Assembly: GCA_025642065.1 (NCBI GenBank)
Contig: JAODUP010000322.1
Coordinates: 33,501 to 97,500 of the forward strand
DNA: 64,000 nucleotides
Origin: Paralvinella palmiformis
Lineage: Eukaryota > Annelida > Polychaeta > Terebellida > Alvinellidae
Direction of reading: 5' to 3'
Shown: positions 25,032 to 37,002 of the stretch, in pieces
Layout of the letters: the number at the start of each line of letters is the position of its first letter
Numbering within the stretch: the first letter of the stretch is position 1
The notes under the pieces: model-generated
The model's database searches: none
What the model saw: only the letters and a program-made list of their open reading frames with translations
Told to the model about the DNA's origin: nothing
Translations under genes and position numbers: made by a program

Positions 25032-25084
25032 CGTGTGTGTGTGTGTGTGTGCGTGCATGCGTGCGTGTGTGTGTGCGTGCGTGT
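24991..25084. repeat. (TA)n-(GT)n compound array with GC interruptions
   Basis: About 19 bp of TA then about 75 bp of GT with GCGTGC variants. It abuts the left direct repeat at 25081. Confidence 0.95.
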
Positions 25085-25197
25085 TTTAGGGTACATATAA
25101 AGAGGCAACAGAGCATCAACATATCTAAACATCCTTCGAAACCTACCTCCATAAATCTAAATACAACTATACATACATTAATCTAAAAATAAAATGT
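25081..25197 (+). repeat. Direct repeat, left copy (about 120 bp)
   Basis: Starts TTTTAGGGTACATATAAAGA and ends about CTAAAAATAAAATGT. It is nearly identical to 26343-26472 apart from two short insertions there. Confidence 0.85.
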
Positions 25198-26342
25198 TCC
25201 ATACCTCCACATATTGATAAATGTGTGCGTATACCTAAGCATGTGTCTGGTCTACTCATCAGCCTGTGGGAACCAGCTAATTCGCTTTTCGTACCAGACA
25301 AATATGTCACGCCCACAGGAAAGCGGCTACATGCAGGCTACGTACAAAAAGCGGAAGCACGTAAAAACATACCATTTGATACCACAGCTCGCAACAAACA
25401 ACACGTGCGTGTGGTTCAATGGTGACTTGCTACATACATATCATAAACTATTTTGACATCACAGTTTACATTCAACAGTAATTTTCTGTGGTCCAAAAGA
25501 AACCTGTATATAAAGCATTTCGACACCTCAGATGCTCATCTCGAGCTTTATTCTGGGTTCGAATAACTAAATAAATCCGACCTATATGAACCATGTATAT
25601 CAATACAAGTCCGACTAGTCTAGCGTAGAAGTTCTTCTCTAACCTAAGTGAAAATTTAAGCCTTTTATATACCCTCAGCATGTTAACAAACATTACAGGT
25701 TGTTCATAACAAAGAGAATGTACACTAACTCAGTATGGACTCACTGAAGCGATTTAACTAAAATAAAAACAAAGTAGCAATACCGCACAATGGATTATTA
25801 CTGGACTAGAGCGAAATATCGTCTCAAACCTGAGTAAATACTATGATTTACTCGAACCCAACAGCTAACCCTCATACGTTTCCGTTCATCACTAAGGAAC
25901 GTTCATTCACGCCTAATTTAGGATCCCTAAGTATATGAAGTTAGGTGTGGTGGGATCTAAATTAAAGCGCCTATCATCTATTTGACCCATGGTCGAGAAC
26001 AGCGGATTTCAGGCAGATCTCCTATATCAAATTTCCTATATCAGTGTAACCTAATTACTCATAATATGGGAAAAAACTCTGTCCGCAGCTTAATACCCAT
26101 GGAGATGCCTGCCGGAGTAACAAACGACTCCAGGAGTATAAATCCATCAAGCAGCATTGTTGAATTAATAGGTCGTTTCGCCAGACCACATAAGAGGACA
26201 ACAATATAGATTCTACATTATACATAACAAAGCTAATAAACTCAAACATGTTTTAATAACGACATACCTTTCTTACAAGCCAGATATATGGGTGTAATAA
26301 GGAATCTGGATGGAAATAGATAAGATGTCTGGCACGGGCAAT
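25198..26342. other. 1.15-kb interior between the direct repeats
   Basis: No known domain. Two overlapping 66-80-codon frames at 25214-25456 and a 75-codon frame at 25982-26209 are too short to assign. No clear primer-binding site follows the left repeat. A moderately purine-rich stretch (GGATGGAAATAGATAAG, near 26307-26325) precedes the right repeat. Confidence 0.4.
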
Positions 26343-26472
26343 GTGCGTTTTAGGGTACATATAAAGAGGCAACAGGCACAGAGCATCAATATATCTAAAC
26401 ATCCTTCGAGACCTACCTCCATAAATCTAAATACAAATACAACTATACATACATTAATCTAAAACTAAAATG
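26343..26472 (+). repeat. Direct repeat, right copy (about 130 bp)
   Basis: Same sequence as 25081-25197 with an extra GGCACA block near 26376 and an extra ATACAA near 26433. It is followed by a short GT run. Confidence 0.85.
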
Positions 26473-26479
26473 TGCGCGG

Positions 26480-27588
26480 TGTGTGTGTATTATAACGTAA
26501 TAATCCCGATTTAATTATCCTGTTCTATGTTCACCTAGGTTTTGTTATTATTAATTAAATCATGTGTGAGGCTGATATTTCAGATCTGAACATGTTCCAG
26601 TTGTTCAAAGGCTACGGGCACTTTGATATTTCTGGAACAACAACAAATGAACTGAAGGGTAAATTATCCTTCCTAATCTCGAAACACCAAAAAGGAACCA
26701 TCCCTTTGACAAATTGTTGACCAAGGTCAAGACAGGTATACGTCTCCCTTTAAAAGGAGCAAAGTATTGAAAGAATAATAGAGAGATTGATGTCTAGAGC
26801 TTTGTTTAGCAGCTTCACATGGACATTATAAAATGTAAGGTATTTTGTTCCGATATAGCACTTTTAAAGGTACCGGTTGAAAACCTTCATGTTATTATGA
26901 AACCATTTTGTCAAAGATTAATGCCATATCCTTTAACATTTCTATAAGCCTTATTCACATTTTTATTTGTGATCAAAATATGTCGAATTTAGCAAAAAAG
27001 GTTTTAAGATTTATATTTCGCTCTGTAGATACACACATAGTAATGAATAATATAAATTACACAATCAATAAGGACAAACAGCAAATACATTTTTGGTAAT
27101 GATACTATTGGCATAAAATTTAAAAAAATAACTATTACGTTGTCTTTATCGTGATCCTTAGCTCGACACAACCTTTATCTTCTTATAATGAATACTGTAT
27201 GAGATATTGAAGAAACTAGGTTTTATGATAATGGCGCTGGCTAATTTGCATATTTGGAACAACTATATATGCTAATAGTTCCTAATAATGTTAATCCTAA
27301 TCGTTGACCTTGAAAACATAGGTATGGACAGCATTTGTGTGACAGTATCATGTATATTTTCGACAATATTAAACAAAAATAGATTTTTTGATAATGGCCG
27401 CACTAATTTGCATATAAAATAACATTCCCCACGATTTTCGGAAGGACAACCCAACTGGATTTCATCAACCCACACGATGACAAATCAACCATAAAACAAT
27501 ATAATATAGAAAATTCGTAGGTTGAAAAAATAGAAAATGGACTACACATATATTTCACTTGATACTGACCTATTATCACTGTTCCGTG

Positions 27589-27591
<3 letters not shown>
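26480..27591. other. AT-rich unique DNA with a 163-bp-spaced duplicated motif
   Basis: GATAATGGCGCTGGCTAATT at 27227 is echoed by GATAATGGCCGCACTAATTT at 27390. Both continue into ATTTGCATAT, so there are two octamer (ATTTGCAT) motifs. The flanks are weakly similar, which suggests an old tandem duplication. Confidence 0.4.
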
Positions 27592-27643
<52 letters not shown>

Positions 27644-27954
27644 ATGTGCGTATGTGCATTTGTGTGTGTGTGTGCGTGTGTGTATGTGTTTGTGTGTGTG
27701 TGTGTGTTGTGTCTCTCTCTCTGTGTGTTTTAGCTGTGTATTATAAGGCACAGGCACAGAGAATCTCGAACCGTGAATTCAAACTCTGGACGTTTCTTCA
27801 GGGGACTGAATCCAGAGTGGCGACTTTTCTTGCTGAGACATGTGTAATGTCTCACCGTTTGTGTGTCGTGTGTGTATGTGTTTGTGTGTGTGCCTGTGTG
27901 TGTGTGTGTTGTGTGTGTATGTGTGTGTGTTGTGTGTGTGTGTGTGTGTGTGTG

Positions 27955-28021
<67 letters not shown>
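27592..28021. repeat. (TA)n-(GT)n array and a second long (GT)n
   Basis: TA at 27592-27633, GT-rich at 27634-27731, 130 bases of unique sequence, then GT-rich again at 27855-28021 with TTGT/CTGT breaks. All frames here (up to 156 codons) are repeat translations. Confidence 0.95.
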
Positions 28022-28023
<2 letters not shown>

Positions 28024-28288
28024 CAATAATTTTATTGGTCACAAGAATGGGGACTAATGCTTGCTTTTTTTTCTAACTAATTTCTGGTCTTATAGTAAGC
28101 TTACTTTTAATAAGCTAATATCGTATAGATATTAACCCTTGGGACAATGTCATATATGTATAACCTATATATCTGGCTTATTCATATAAATATGTTTATT
28201 TAACAAGTTACCATTTTTCACCTTATTTGCCTAATGTTACATGTTCGACATACATTTTGTTTTATGAAATAATGTCGCATCATATATC

Positions 28289-28596
28289 TTTGACTTAATG
28301 CCAACTTTGACTTAATGCTGTTCGTATAGTAGAAAGTCTATGGCATTAAGTCAATGGCATTAAGTCAATGGCATTAAGTCAATGGCATTAAGTCAAACAT
28401 ATTTCATATATTTTTATTTATTCATGTTTTGGTTGATACGAAGTAAATGGAAGTGAGAAGGACCCATAACAAAACAATAATATTGAAACAAGTTTGATAT
28501 AATAACGAACACAAAAACATATATCGGTGATATATGTTCACTTTGACTTAATGCTATAACTTTGACTTAATCCTGTGGATTTGACCTAATGCTGTT

Positions 28597-28598
<2 letters not shown>
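28289..28598. repeat. Inverted and tandem array of a GACTTAATGCC motif
   Basis: TTTGACTTAATGC occurs forward at 28289 and about 28306. Its reverse GGCATTAAGTCAAT is repeated four times with a 14-bp period at 28342-28396. Forward copies recur at about 28542, 28560 (TAATCC variant) and 28579 (GACCTAATGC variant). The forward and reverse blocks can pair into a long hairpin around 28290-28400. Confidence 0.85.

Positions 28599-28649
<51 letters not shown>
28599..28649. repeat. (TA)n microsatellite
   Basis: About 25 pure units directly after the GACTTAATGC array. Confidence 0.95.
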
Positions 28650-28653
<4 letters not shown>

Positions 28654-29272
28654 TAAATAACCTCGAAATCAGAATATGAACAAAATAATAATATAAGATT
28701 CGGATATAAATTATCTCCGTAGCAGGTACGTTACTAACAACATTTATTCGAGATGCACTTCAAGTGACAAGACCAGATACGTTGATGGCACGAACACCGA
28801 CGGCGACAGAATGCAAATTTTGTTCCAGATGATCTATTTCATTTGGCGTTAAGAAGAGAGAAAAAACACTAGTTAATTTTACGGCATTCGCCTGATACCG
28901 TATTTAGTAACTGACGAGTGAACCATCGCGCGTTACTCAACGGCCACTCGGGCATCATACGTAACGAAGAACCATTTAGCAGCGTTAATTAAGGATTATA
29001 TGGTGAGATGGAATAGAAAATGACATCAGATAACGAATAGTATAATGGAACATCTGGCTTGCTGTAGCCTTAATGAACTACCTTGATAGTTTGTAATTAT
29101 GTAGTAGGAACAACACGCCTCCTTATACCTTTTCCGGATATTATAAGCTGAGCTCATTCACAAAATACAATACCAAACACGCAAAATAATAATTCCTGTG
29201 TCGTAATACTGGAATTAAAATAGTTTTATATTAGCTCATGTACTGTAAAATATGACCTAAAAAAATTTTTTT

Positions 29273-29276
<4 letters not shown>
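28650..29276. other. Unique DNA, nothing recognised
   Basis: No frame above 60 codons. Confidence 0.35.

Positions 29277-29351
<75 letters not shown>
29277..29351. repeat. (TA)n-(GA)n compound microsatellite
   Basis: 39 bp of TA then about 35 bp of GA. Confidence 0.95.
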
Positions 29352-29353
<2 letters not shown>

Positions 29354-30060
29354 CTAAATCATTTATACTTTATAAAAAGGTTTTTAAATTTTTGTTTATG
29401 TATTTATGTAGCAGAGTAACATGCATTTAGCGTAATTTATTAGAAGTGGGTGTTCGAGTCATTTTCATGAAGGCGCGTGGATACGTCTAGCATCATCTCT
29501 GAGTGTGTGCCTGTCATAAACGTTAACGTTAGGAATATGAACGTGCAATACCGAATAAGTGCTACAGGTAGATTGATTAATTTATTTATAATACTTAAAT
29601 TATTTACAATAGATTAATTTATTATAGTTATGTATAGAAATTAAAGGCATAGTTATTGTCTCGTTGGCTTTTAATTTGGTAGATATATTTATTCATTATA
29701 ATCTGATTGTAACGTGTAAAGAATAATAACAACTTTTGAAATCGAAAGCTTTTTGATGGCTGACAACCCACGTATGAAACGTGAACTAAATCAGCGAATG
29801 TCAAGTGTCAAAAATCCAAAAGATATTCCAATTTTCCCATCTGTTGCCCCCCGCCAACCCAAAAAGCTAACAGGAGAAGATGACAGTAACAGTTCCTCAT
29901 CTGCTATCTTTTTGTCCATCTTGTCACGCGGAAACATCCTAATTATTTTCCTTTCCAAAATCAACACTTCATGAGATGGCGCCATTTTGGAAATGTACGA
30001 TTTAAATATGAAAAATGACAGATATGATATGTCCAGGTTTATTTGATGGTTTATGCTTGG
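29352..30060. other. AT-rich unique DNA, nothing firm
   Basis: Overlapping frames on both strands at 29753-29985 (64-73 codons) have no recognised domain. Confidence 0.35.
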
Positions 30061-30106
30061 TTGTTGTTGTTGTTGTTGTTGTTGTTGTTGATGTCGTTGT
30101 TGTTTA
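30061..30106. repeat. (TTG)n array
   Basis: About 14 units with ATGTCG interruptions on the right. Confidence 0.9.
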
Positions 30107-30109
30107 TAT

Positions 30110-31679
30110 GTTAGGGTTATTGCCCTGTTAGTCTGTTGATAGAACGGTTCTCTAAAAGTTTGTGCTTGAGAGGCTACATTTTACATACTCCACGAGAGTG
30201 GGGGGAGGGGGGGCTACTGATATATACTAAGCTAATACCATCAGTGTACTTAACGAACTCACCATTCACTGATGAATGAACGCTCTGCAAACCTCTAACT
30301 AAAATATGTTAACTCCGTTGTCAGCTGAACGTTGTGTATTGCGTTATAAACGTGTACGAAGAACAAATGGAACCAGTAATTAACTTGAGAAAATGGTCTT
30401 AATACAGGTATAATTAAAAATTGTAATTTTCTGGTTAATATCTCGTTTGTAAGCCATAACTATAAAGATAAGTATAAAATTGAAGTAGAGGATTAATGTA
30501 AAAATTAAAATGAGGGGTTTATCTGGTGAATAGACTCCTAATTTCTGCAATTCTTAAAGCTGAAATTCTAACAATTTACTCGGCTTAAAATATGCGAAAT
30601 TTAATCAAAATGATACGGAATTCTTTTCGAACGTTCCGTATTTTAGATATTACGGTACGTGTCTAGGAAGTACAAGTGTATACCGATATGGGGGCTGTTC
30701 AATTGGATGTTCAGTAATTCAATTTCGCGAATAGTAAGCGCCTCGATGAGGTCAGTCGAAGCCGCACGCGTCAAACAGTATCGGATATAACGAGCAATAG
30801 CAAGTGAAAGGAAATAAACATTCGAACATAAATATCGTGGTTGCATCACGAAAAGGAATACACGTATTCCAATTGGTTTTTCGATGACCCGAACCATAGG
30901 TTCCTAGGATCCGACAATATTCTACATAGAGCCACAGAACAGTTAAGACCCTGTGCACTGTCTCCACAGCCACGCCGTCTCTGGATAGCTCGACCGAGTC
31001 CAGGTGATGCGTCCTTATTGATACGACCGAAACGTTGGCCTCCGGATATTAATCATCCCATTCCCGATGCATCCTTCCACCTTTGGCGTCGTTTGTTTTC
31101 TTCCTACGTGATTAGATTAACTGGACCGGCCTTGGGTGGGTTAGCCGGGGGCGTGGGTTGGGCGGGGTGGGGGGGGGGGGTAGGGGAGGGGGTGCGTCCC
31201 ACAGGGTTATCAGCCCGAGGTTTTGTCACAGCGTCTTCATCGTCGCAACAATTCGGGAGACCTCCGCTCGGGCTACAAATGGAACGACCGTCTGGAATAA
31301 TGGCACGCGTTGGGGAAGATGCTAAGCGGTCAGAGGGATGGTATTGTTTGTGGCTCGGTCAAGAACTGTGGCCAGAGGAAAATTACTGCACCTTAGTGGC
31401 TCCCGGTAGGATCTTTAATCAAGGCGCTGGTTACCACTCTTTTCAAGGTAACCGGCATTGTACTGGCAAAGTTACTATGAATAACTGAAGAGATTTTCCG
31501 GTTCTGATTAAATTTCCATAATACTGGATCAGACCGACGGACGGTTAGACGGATAGACGGCCGGACAAGCCGACATCTGTACTTGTTTAGTATTCGTATT
31601 ACCTGATTAAAACTGGACCCAGTTGCGTTATTTTGGCCGAGTACAATATGTGGTTTTTCTATGGTCGCGTTCGTCTAAG

Positions 31680-31680
<1 letters not shown>
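30110..31680. other. AT-rich then GC-rich unique DNA
   Basis: AT-rich to about 30700, then GC-richer with a G-rich block (31125-31195). The 215-codon frame 30841-31488 crosses that block and shows no domain, so it is not called a gene. A perfect 8-bp inverted repeat ATACGGAA/TTCCGTAT surrounds 30612-30640. Confidence 0.35.

Positions 31681-31737
<57 letters not shown>
31681..31737. repeat. (GT)n microsatellite
   Basis: About 27 pure units. Confidence 0.95.
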
Positions 31738-31738
<1 letters not shown>

Positions 31739-31889
31739 CATATTGTTCAGGTATTGATCGTTTAGTCCTAATCGTAATTGAGTATGAATCAACTACCACT
31801 TCAGATATCAACACTTCTCCTACTCTCTGTCAATGAATTTGGTAATTTTTATAGATAAATCGACATTTATAATAACAAAAGTTTTAAAA

Positions 31890-32240
31890 CAATAATCAAT
31901 TTGATAGCCGATCAATTTCTGACCCAATCGATCACTCAGTTGATTACTCGCATTCCCGATTATCCAATTAACAATTCATTCTAGCAATCTATCAATATCA
32001 TTTGCCTGTCATCGATTATTTAATTCGTTTATTTGATCAATCAGTCGGCTTCGTCTGTCAGTCACTTGATCAGTTACGTGTTTGTTCAGTCAATCAGTCA
32101 ATCGGCTAGCAGGTCAGTCAATCGGATTCCATCAGTCAGTCAGTTATCCGAAGACATAGAGACAGCCAATCACTCAAACCACTCAGTCAGTCAATCAGTC
32201 AGTCAAATCAGTCAGTCAAATCAGTCAGTCAGTCACCACA
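31890..32240. repeat. Diverged (GTCA/ATCA)n tetranucleotide region
   Basis: Many TCAGTCAG, TCAATCAG and GATCAATC strings, strongest at 32090-32240. The 77-codon Ser/Gln/Val frame at 32033-32266 reflects the repeat. Confidence 0.7.
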
Positions 32241-32553
32241 ATCCCGAGAAAGATGTCTCATCTTAACCGATCCTTTACAGGTTATCTATTCAGTGTTTAT
32301 CATTAGCTAGGTCAAAGCAAGATGGTAAATGTTACTAGTTTCCAGTCGACAAACAGCTGGTTCTCGTCTCAAAGATGTCTTCTGTCTCCGATCAATAGGA
32401 TGATACCTCAGTCCATCTTCTCGTATAGATCATACATCCTGTCGATGAATCATGTCTAATGGCCGCCATGTAAACACAACAGTCATATATATAACGTAAT
32501 AACCAGACAGTGTGATGGGAATTACGAAAAATTACAGACACACACAGATAAAT

Positions 32554-32676
<123 letters not shown>

Positions 32677-32762
32677 TGCTTAGAGCAAAAAGTTGCGAGT
32701 TCGAATCCGACTCATATATGTTTCCTGGGGAATCTCAGGTGTGACCAGTGCCGAGTCTAAAA
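32677..32762 (+). mobile_element. tRNA-like SINE fragment
   Basis: TGCTTAGAGCAAAAAGTTGC then GAGTTCGAATCCGAC, a good B box. The A-box side is replaced by the GACA array, so only the 3' half of a tRNA-like head survives. Confidence 0.35.
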
Positions 32763-32802
32763 CACACATACACACACACACACACACATACACACACATA
32801 CA

Positions 32803-32837
<35 letters not shown>
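32763..32837. repeat. (CA)n-(TA)n compound array
   Basis: CA with CATA breaks to about 32803, then TA. Confidence 0.95.
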
Positions 32838-32839
<2 letters not shown>

Positions 32840-33365
32840 ACATGTTGATGATAAACTACGTCGAGAGTTGTTTTTGTTTTTCGACTCGCTGTAACCTAAT
32901 GATTTGTGTCGTAAAAATATTGATAATTACACCATAATTAAAATATTTTCGTTTCTTTAACAAACAATCGTCATCTGCGACAATCCGGAATCTCTGTAAT
33001 AATTAAAATATAACTAAACTATACCCGTATTCCTACCATAATGTCTCACTGTGGGATCTTCACCTTAAAACATCGAAATGTCCTACCATTAAGCTATAAA
33101 AAATAATCATCTTTGAGGTTTAATTTCCGAGATTTGTTCGTCACAATTCTGTTTCCGGTTTGCTTCGGAACTTTCCGGTTATAGCAAAACGGATATTTTG
33201 GACGCTTAGTTGATTTTCCTCGTGTGGGTTTTTCCTATCTTGTTACTTGTATTAAATATTAAGGAAATATTTTATGCGAAAAAGGAAACCGGATATGCCG
33301 GATATGCCACATATAACCCCATTTTTGGTTTAGTGTATAAATGGTCGATAGTTGTCGATACTCCC

Positions 33366-33366
<1 letters not shown>
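32838..33366. other. AT-rich unique DNA, nothing recognised
   Basis: No supported frame. Confidence 0.35.
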
Positions 33367-33430
<64 letters not shown>

Positions 33431-33445
33431 ACTTTATTTAATCAG

Positions 33446-33492
<47 letters not shown>

Positions 33493-33633
33493 TAGAACTT
33501 TAAGGCAATATTTGTATTATGTTAAAAGCTCACTTAGGTAATACACATACATATTACATATAATATACATATTTTTCGATTGTATATGTAAACACACACA
33601 CACTATACATATATATATATATATATATATATA
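33367..33633. repeat. Cluster of TA and GT microsatellites
   Basis: TA at 33367-33392, GT at 33393-33428, TA at 33449-33488 and TA at 33608-33633, with AT-rich links. Confidence 0.95.
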
Positions 33634-34685
33634 ATGATATAGTAGGGATCAACTTGGCTTATGTTGTAATAGCAGTAACGACGTTTGTATATGGACCTAA
33701 ACAGCAAAAGCAGATGGGTCCTAATGTAAATAATTTGATCAGTTCCCAGTAACAACATCTGATAGCACAAATGTACATGTAAAACATGTAAGTATTATAA
33801 GTATGAATTGTCAGTCGTCGTGTGATAAATATCACTGAATAGCCGATGCTCTGATAGATATAGATCCTGAAGATTGTTGATGATGTGAGAGTCGGTATTT
33901 TACCTCGTCATTCTTCCAAGTGATCTTTCGGGGGAGGGCGGGGGGGATATTAAAATTGTATCAGGATTGGATAACCATTCGTGTAGCTATTATCTACCGA
34001 TTACAACCAGCTAAGAACAATCGTCTGGAAGCTTCAGTATCCTTCACGGAATTTGTGTATCCTTTCGATAACCATTTCGATAATGTTCATCTGTCGAAAT
34101 TTGGGGATGATTTGAGCACCCAGTGACATTGCCAGAGGGACACAAATACCGGGTAACTAACTGGGTGAGATTCTGATATCAACCAATCTCAGATATCGTG
34201 TACAAGAATGTACAAACAGATATAAATCTGTTTATCACATCCCATAGATCTTGTCATCTCCCGTCAATTCGATAATTTATCAAGGCTGCGCCCATGTCTT
34301 CCAAGCTGTATGATTACGTTCATTGTTGCCATTGGTGAATCTTCACGGAAACTATCTTTTCCAGCTAAACTTATTTCATACAAGAAACACGGCTCGATTG
34401 AGAGGGATGTCTTTCTCGTTGGTACGAGGTGGGGTCCCTTTTCTGGTGTTCGATCTATCGGATGATATTGATCATCTGGTAGATTTCTATCACGATATCT
34501 AGGCGACCTTGTAGATGATCATGTACGTATAAGGACAACAGTAATGACCCGGCCATTACTTCCATGGTACAGTAAGGGTAAACCTACGGTAATGATATCC
34601 AGGTGACATTTTGAATTCCTGTTGATTAGGATGTGGTTTGTATGTTCATTATGAAATGTTCAACTTTGGCACATTTCGAGTTAGA
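33634..34685. other. Unique DNA, nothing recognised
   Basis: One 68-codon frame (33920-34126) has no domain. Confidence 0.35.
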
Positions 34686-34687
34686 CA

Positions 34688-34962
34688 TAGTTGGTTAATT
34701 GGTTGGTTGGTTAATTGGTTGGTTGGTTTAGTTGGTTGATTGGTTGGTTGGTTAATTGGTTGGTTGGTTTAGTTGGTTGATTGGTTGGTTTAGTTGGTTG
34801 GTTGGTTTAGTTGATTTGTTGGTTTGGTTGGTTAGTTGTTAAATGGAACGTTTAAGGCAATAGTTGGTTGGTTTAGTTGGCTGTTTGGTTGGTTGGTTTG
34901 GTTGTTTAGTTGGTTTAGTTGGTTGATTGGTAGGTTTAGTTGGTTGCTTGGTTAGGTGGTTT
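34688..34962. repeat. (TTGG)n-based minisatellite
   Basis: TTGGTTGG mixed with TTAATTGG and TTTAGTTGG in a higher-order pattern of about 12-28 bp, broken by a unique 35-bp piece near 34835-34865. Confidence 0.85.
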
Positions 34963-35051
34963 CCAATAAAGTCGATATCAAACTGCTCTACCAAATACTA
35001 TTCACTCAGACAAAGATGTGTAACATCTTCCGTTAAAACAATTAAACATGG

Positions 35052-35575
35052 ATAATGGATTTTCAACCAGCACATTATCACAGAGAAGAGTCCTGCATGT
35101 ACGTAATGAACAGACTTGACCTTCTTACAGAGACTGATATAAGACAGTTACTGAAATTGTCAACAAATCCTTTCTGGGTACTTGACTCAATGCGTAAATG
35201 GCTTGTGAAAGGATGTCGGGATGTTCTGATAGCCCAATTAGAAGAATAGTTATTAAATCATCTCTACTTGTTTTCCCGATGTCCATCAAAGCTGCCCTTA
35301 TAAAGCCTCATAAAGCCAATAATAAAAACAATTTAGACTGTAAAATGTTCGAAACAAATACAGACTTGTTTCACTTTTATTATTTTATTTAGAATTACAC
35401 AAATGACAGTTACTAATCAAGCACGAATAGGTACTGGTCAGAGTACCGAAACAGAGTTGGGTCTGCTACAAACTTAATATCATGATTTTAACTGATCGAG
35501 ATAAGCCAATATTACTCGTTCTTCTTGACCTGTCAGTGGCATTTGATAGAGATGACACGATAGACTGATTCAATT
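35052..35575 (+). mobile_element. L2/CR1-like LINE reverse-transcriptase fragment, frameshifted
   Basis: Frame 1 (35055-35249) contains LTETDIRQLLKLSTNPFWVL, then WLVKGCRDVLIA. It matches the segment just before the reverse-transcriptase domain in L2/CR1 LINEs (LTExDIxxLIxxSPTKSCxLDPLPTWLxKxCxDVL). After a shift, another frame gives FPMSIKAALIKP and NNKNNLDCKMFE (family VFPxSxKxALVxPLLKK...LDxxxxxNYRPVSN). A gap of about 150 codons relative to the family follows, then GTGQSTETELGLLQ (family YRxGHSTETALL), a further shift, and DKPILLVLLDLSVAFD (35505-35550). That last piece is motif A of the polymerase palm with its catalytic Asp. The copy has at least two frameshifts and an internal deletion, and it stops soon after motif A. 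It is non-functional. Confidence 0.85.
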
Positions 35576-35579
35576 ACTC

Positions 35580-36543
35580 CTGGCGCCACCACGCGGCTGA
35601 ATTTTACACTACGGTCTCGGGTTAGAAGTCTAAGAATCATTGTGTTGGATGGCGATTAATGCGTGTAGTGGCCGAGAAATGTCTTACTGAAAAGATGTAT
35701 TTAGGCCATTTACTAGCTATAGTTGGATTTTATTTATTGCCCATTAAGGGTATGTGATCTCCAGATCATAATTTTGCATTTAATAGGAATAGCATAGACT
35801 TCATCCAATAGATATATGTACTAAACTAAGTAACAGCCAACGATTTCATGCCTGTCATGGTCCGGCCTGTCTAGTTGAAACTTAGTGTTTGTAGAACCTT
35901 TGCCATCTGACATGACGATATGAATGGATAAAATCAACGATCACATAGATTATAATTCAATGGGTGATTCCTATTATTGTAATATTGGTATGTACGCATA
36001 ATATCTTGTATTGAAAGTGAACTATTTTATTTTATGAATCGTGCAATGTTTACTACATGTAAATGTTAAGGGTATTAATACTCTAATGTGATTAAAAAAA
36101 TATACAGGCGATACATATATGATTGCTTCCCAGGTATAAGTAAACATAATATTTCCAAAACTCTATATTAAATATTTTTTAAATCTTCAATTTACATATA
36201 ACTAAAAGCCTAATTTCAAAGTCATTTATTTAATCCATTGAAACCCATGTTAAAAATTCCCATACAAGTCAACATGAATAACTAAGGCTTAGTGGTGTCA
36301 TTCATCTGGAAAGATCGGTCCACTCAATCATTGGGCTAAATATCTTGATAAATATTGATAAACATTGAAACACTAGTTTCAGTCTGCGTGTAATATGAAA
36401 TAATTGGCTGAAATATTTCCGGTAATTTACCATTTGTAGAAAAGTTACCATCCCATAATAATAGCGGGCGCCATAGCTGTTTATAACCCGAGACCGCAGT
36501 TCGTAACCGATGCAACGCATTTCGCCTGGATCAGTCTGAAATG

Positions 36544-36546
<3 letters not shown>
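35580..36546. other. Unique DNA, nothing firm
   Basis: The string CGGTCTCGGGTTA appears at 35611 on the plus strand and at about 36490 on the minus strand, a hint of an inverted repeat family. No coding frame is supported. Confidence 0.35.

Positions 36547-36591
<45 letters not shown>
36547..36591. repeat. (TA)n microsatellite
   Basis: About 22 pure units. Confidence 0.95.
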
Positions 36592-36594
<3 letters not shown>

Positions 36595-37002
36595 TTAAAA
36601 TATATGGAATTGTTCAATATATTGGAATTATTTCGCCTATTAAATACTTACCTTTTTTCATTCTTCTCCAGTCTGCTGCATTATGTAATTGTTTTTATTG
36701 TTATTATAATTGAATAAGATCGTTTCAGTGTCTGGACATTATTTATTTAGGCTGTCATTAAGTTAACATATTATTTCTAGTTGTCGTTAGTTAAATGGAT
36801 TAATCCGTCATCGCAAAACGAAGTCTTCCCGTGATTGTCAACAAATGGACACAGGAAAGCGCAGTAATTAGAATTTCCATTCGAACCGAACATCTCTGTT
36901 TTTCTTGTCAACCTCTCTACTCCTGATCTAAACGAGTCGGGGGTGCAGTTTTAACAGAACGGACCTTTCTCGTTCATCCGCGTCTCATCAACTTACAAAC
37001 TT

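Noticed and set aside
27559..28076. Val/Cys- and His/Thr-rich frames up to 156 codons
   Set aside because: They are direct translations of (GT)n and (TA)n arrays on both strands.
28289..28396. CRISPR-like array
   Set aside because: The 14-bp units are contiguous without distinct spacers, and the genome is eukaryotic.
30841..31488. 215-codon plus-strand frame, the longest open frame in the window
   Set aside because: It crosses a poly-G/GGT-rich block (31125-31195), has no recognisable domain, and other frames are also long here because the DNA is GC-richer. Length alone is not enough.
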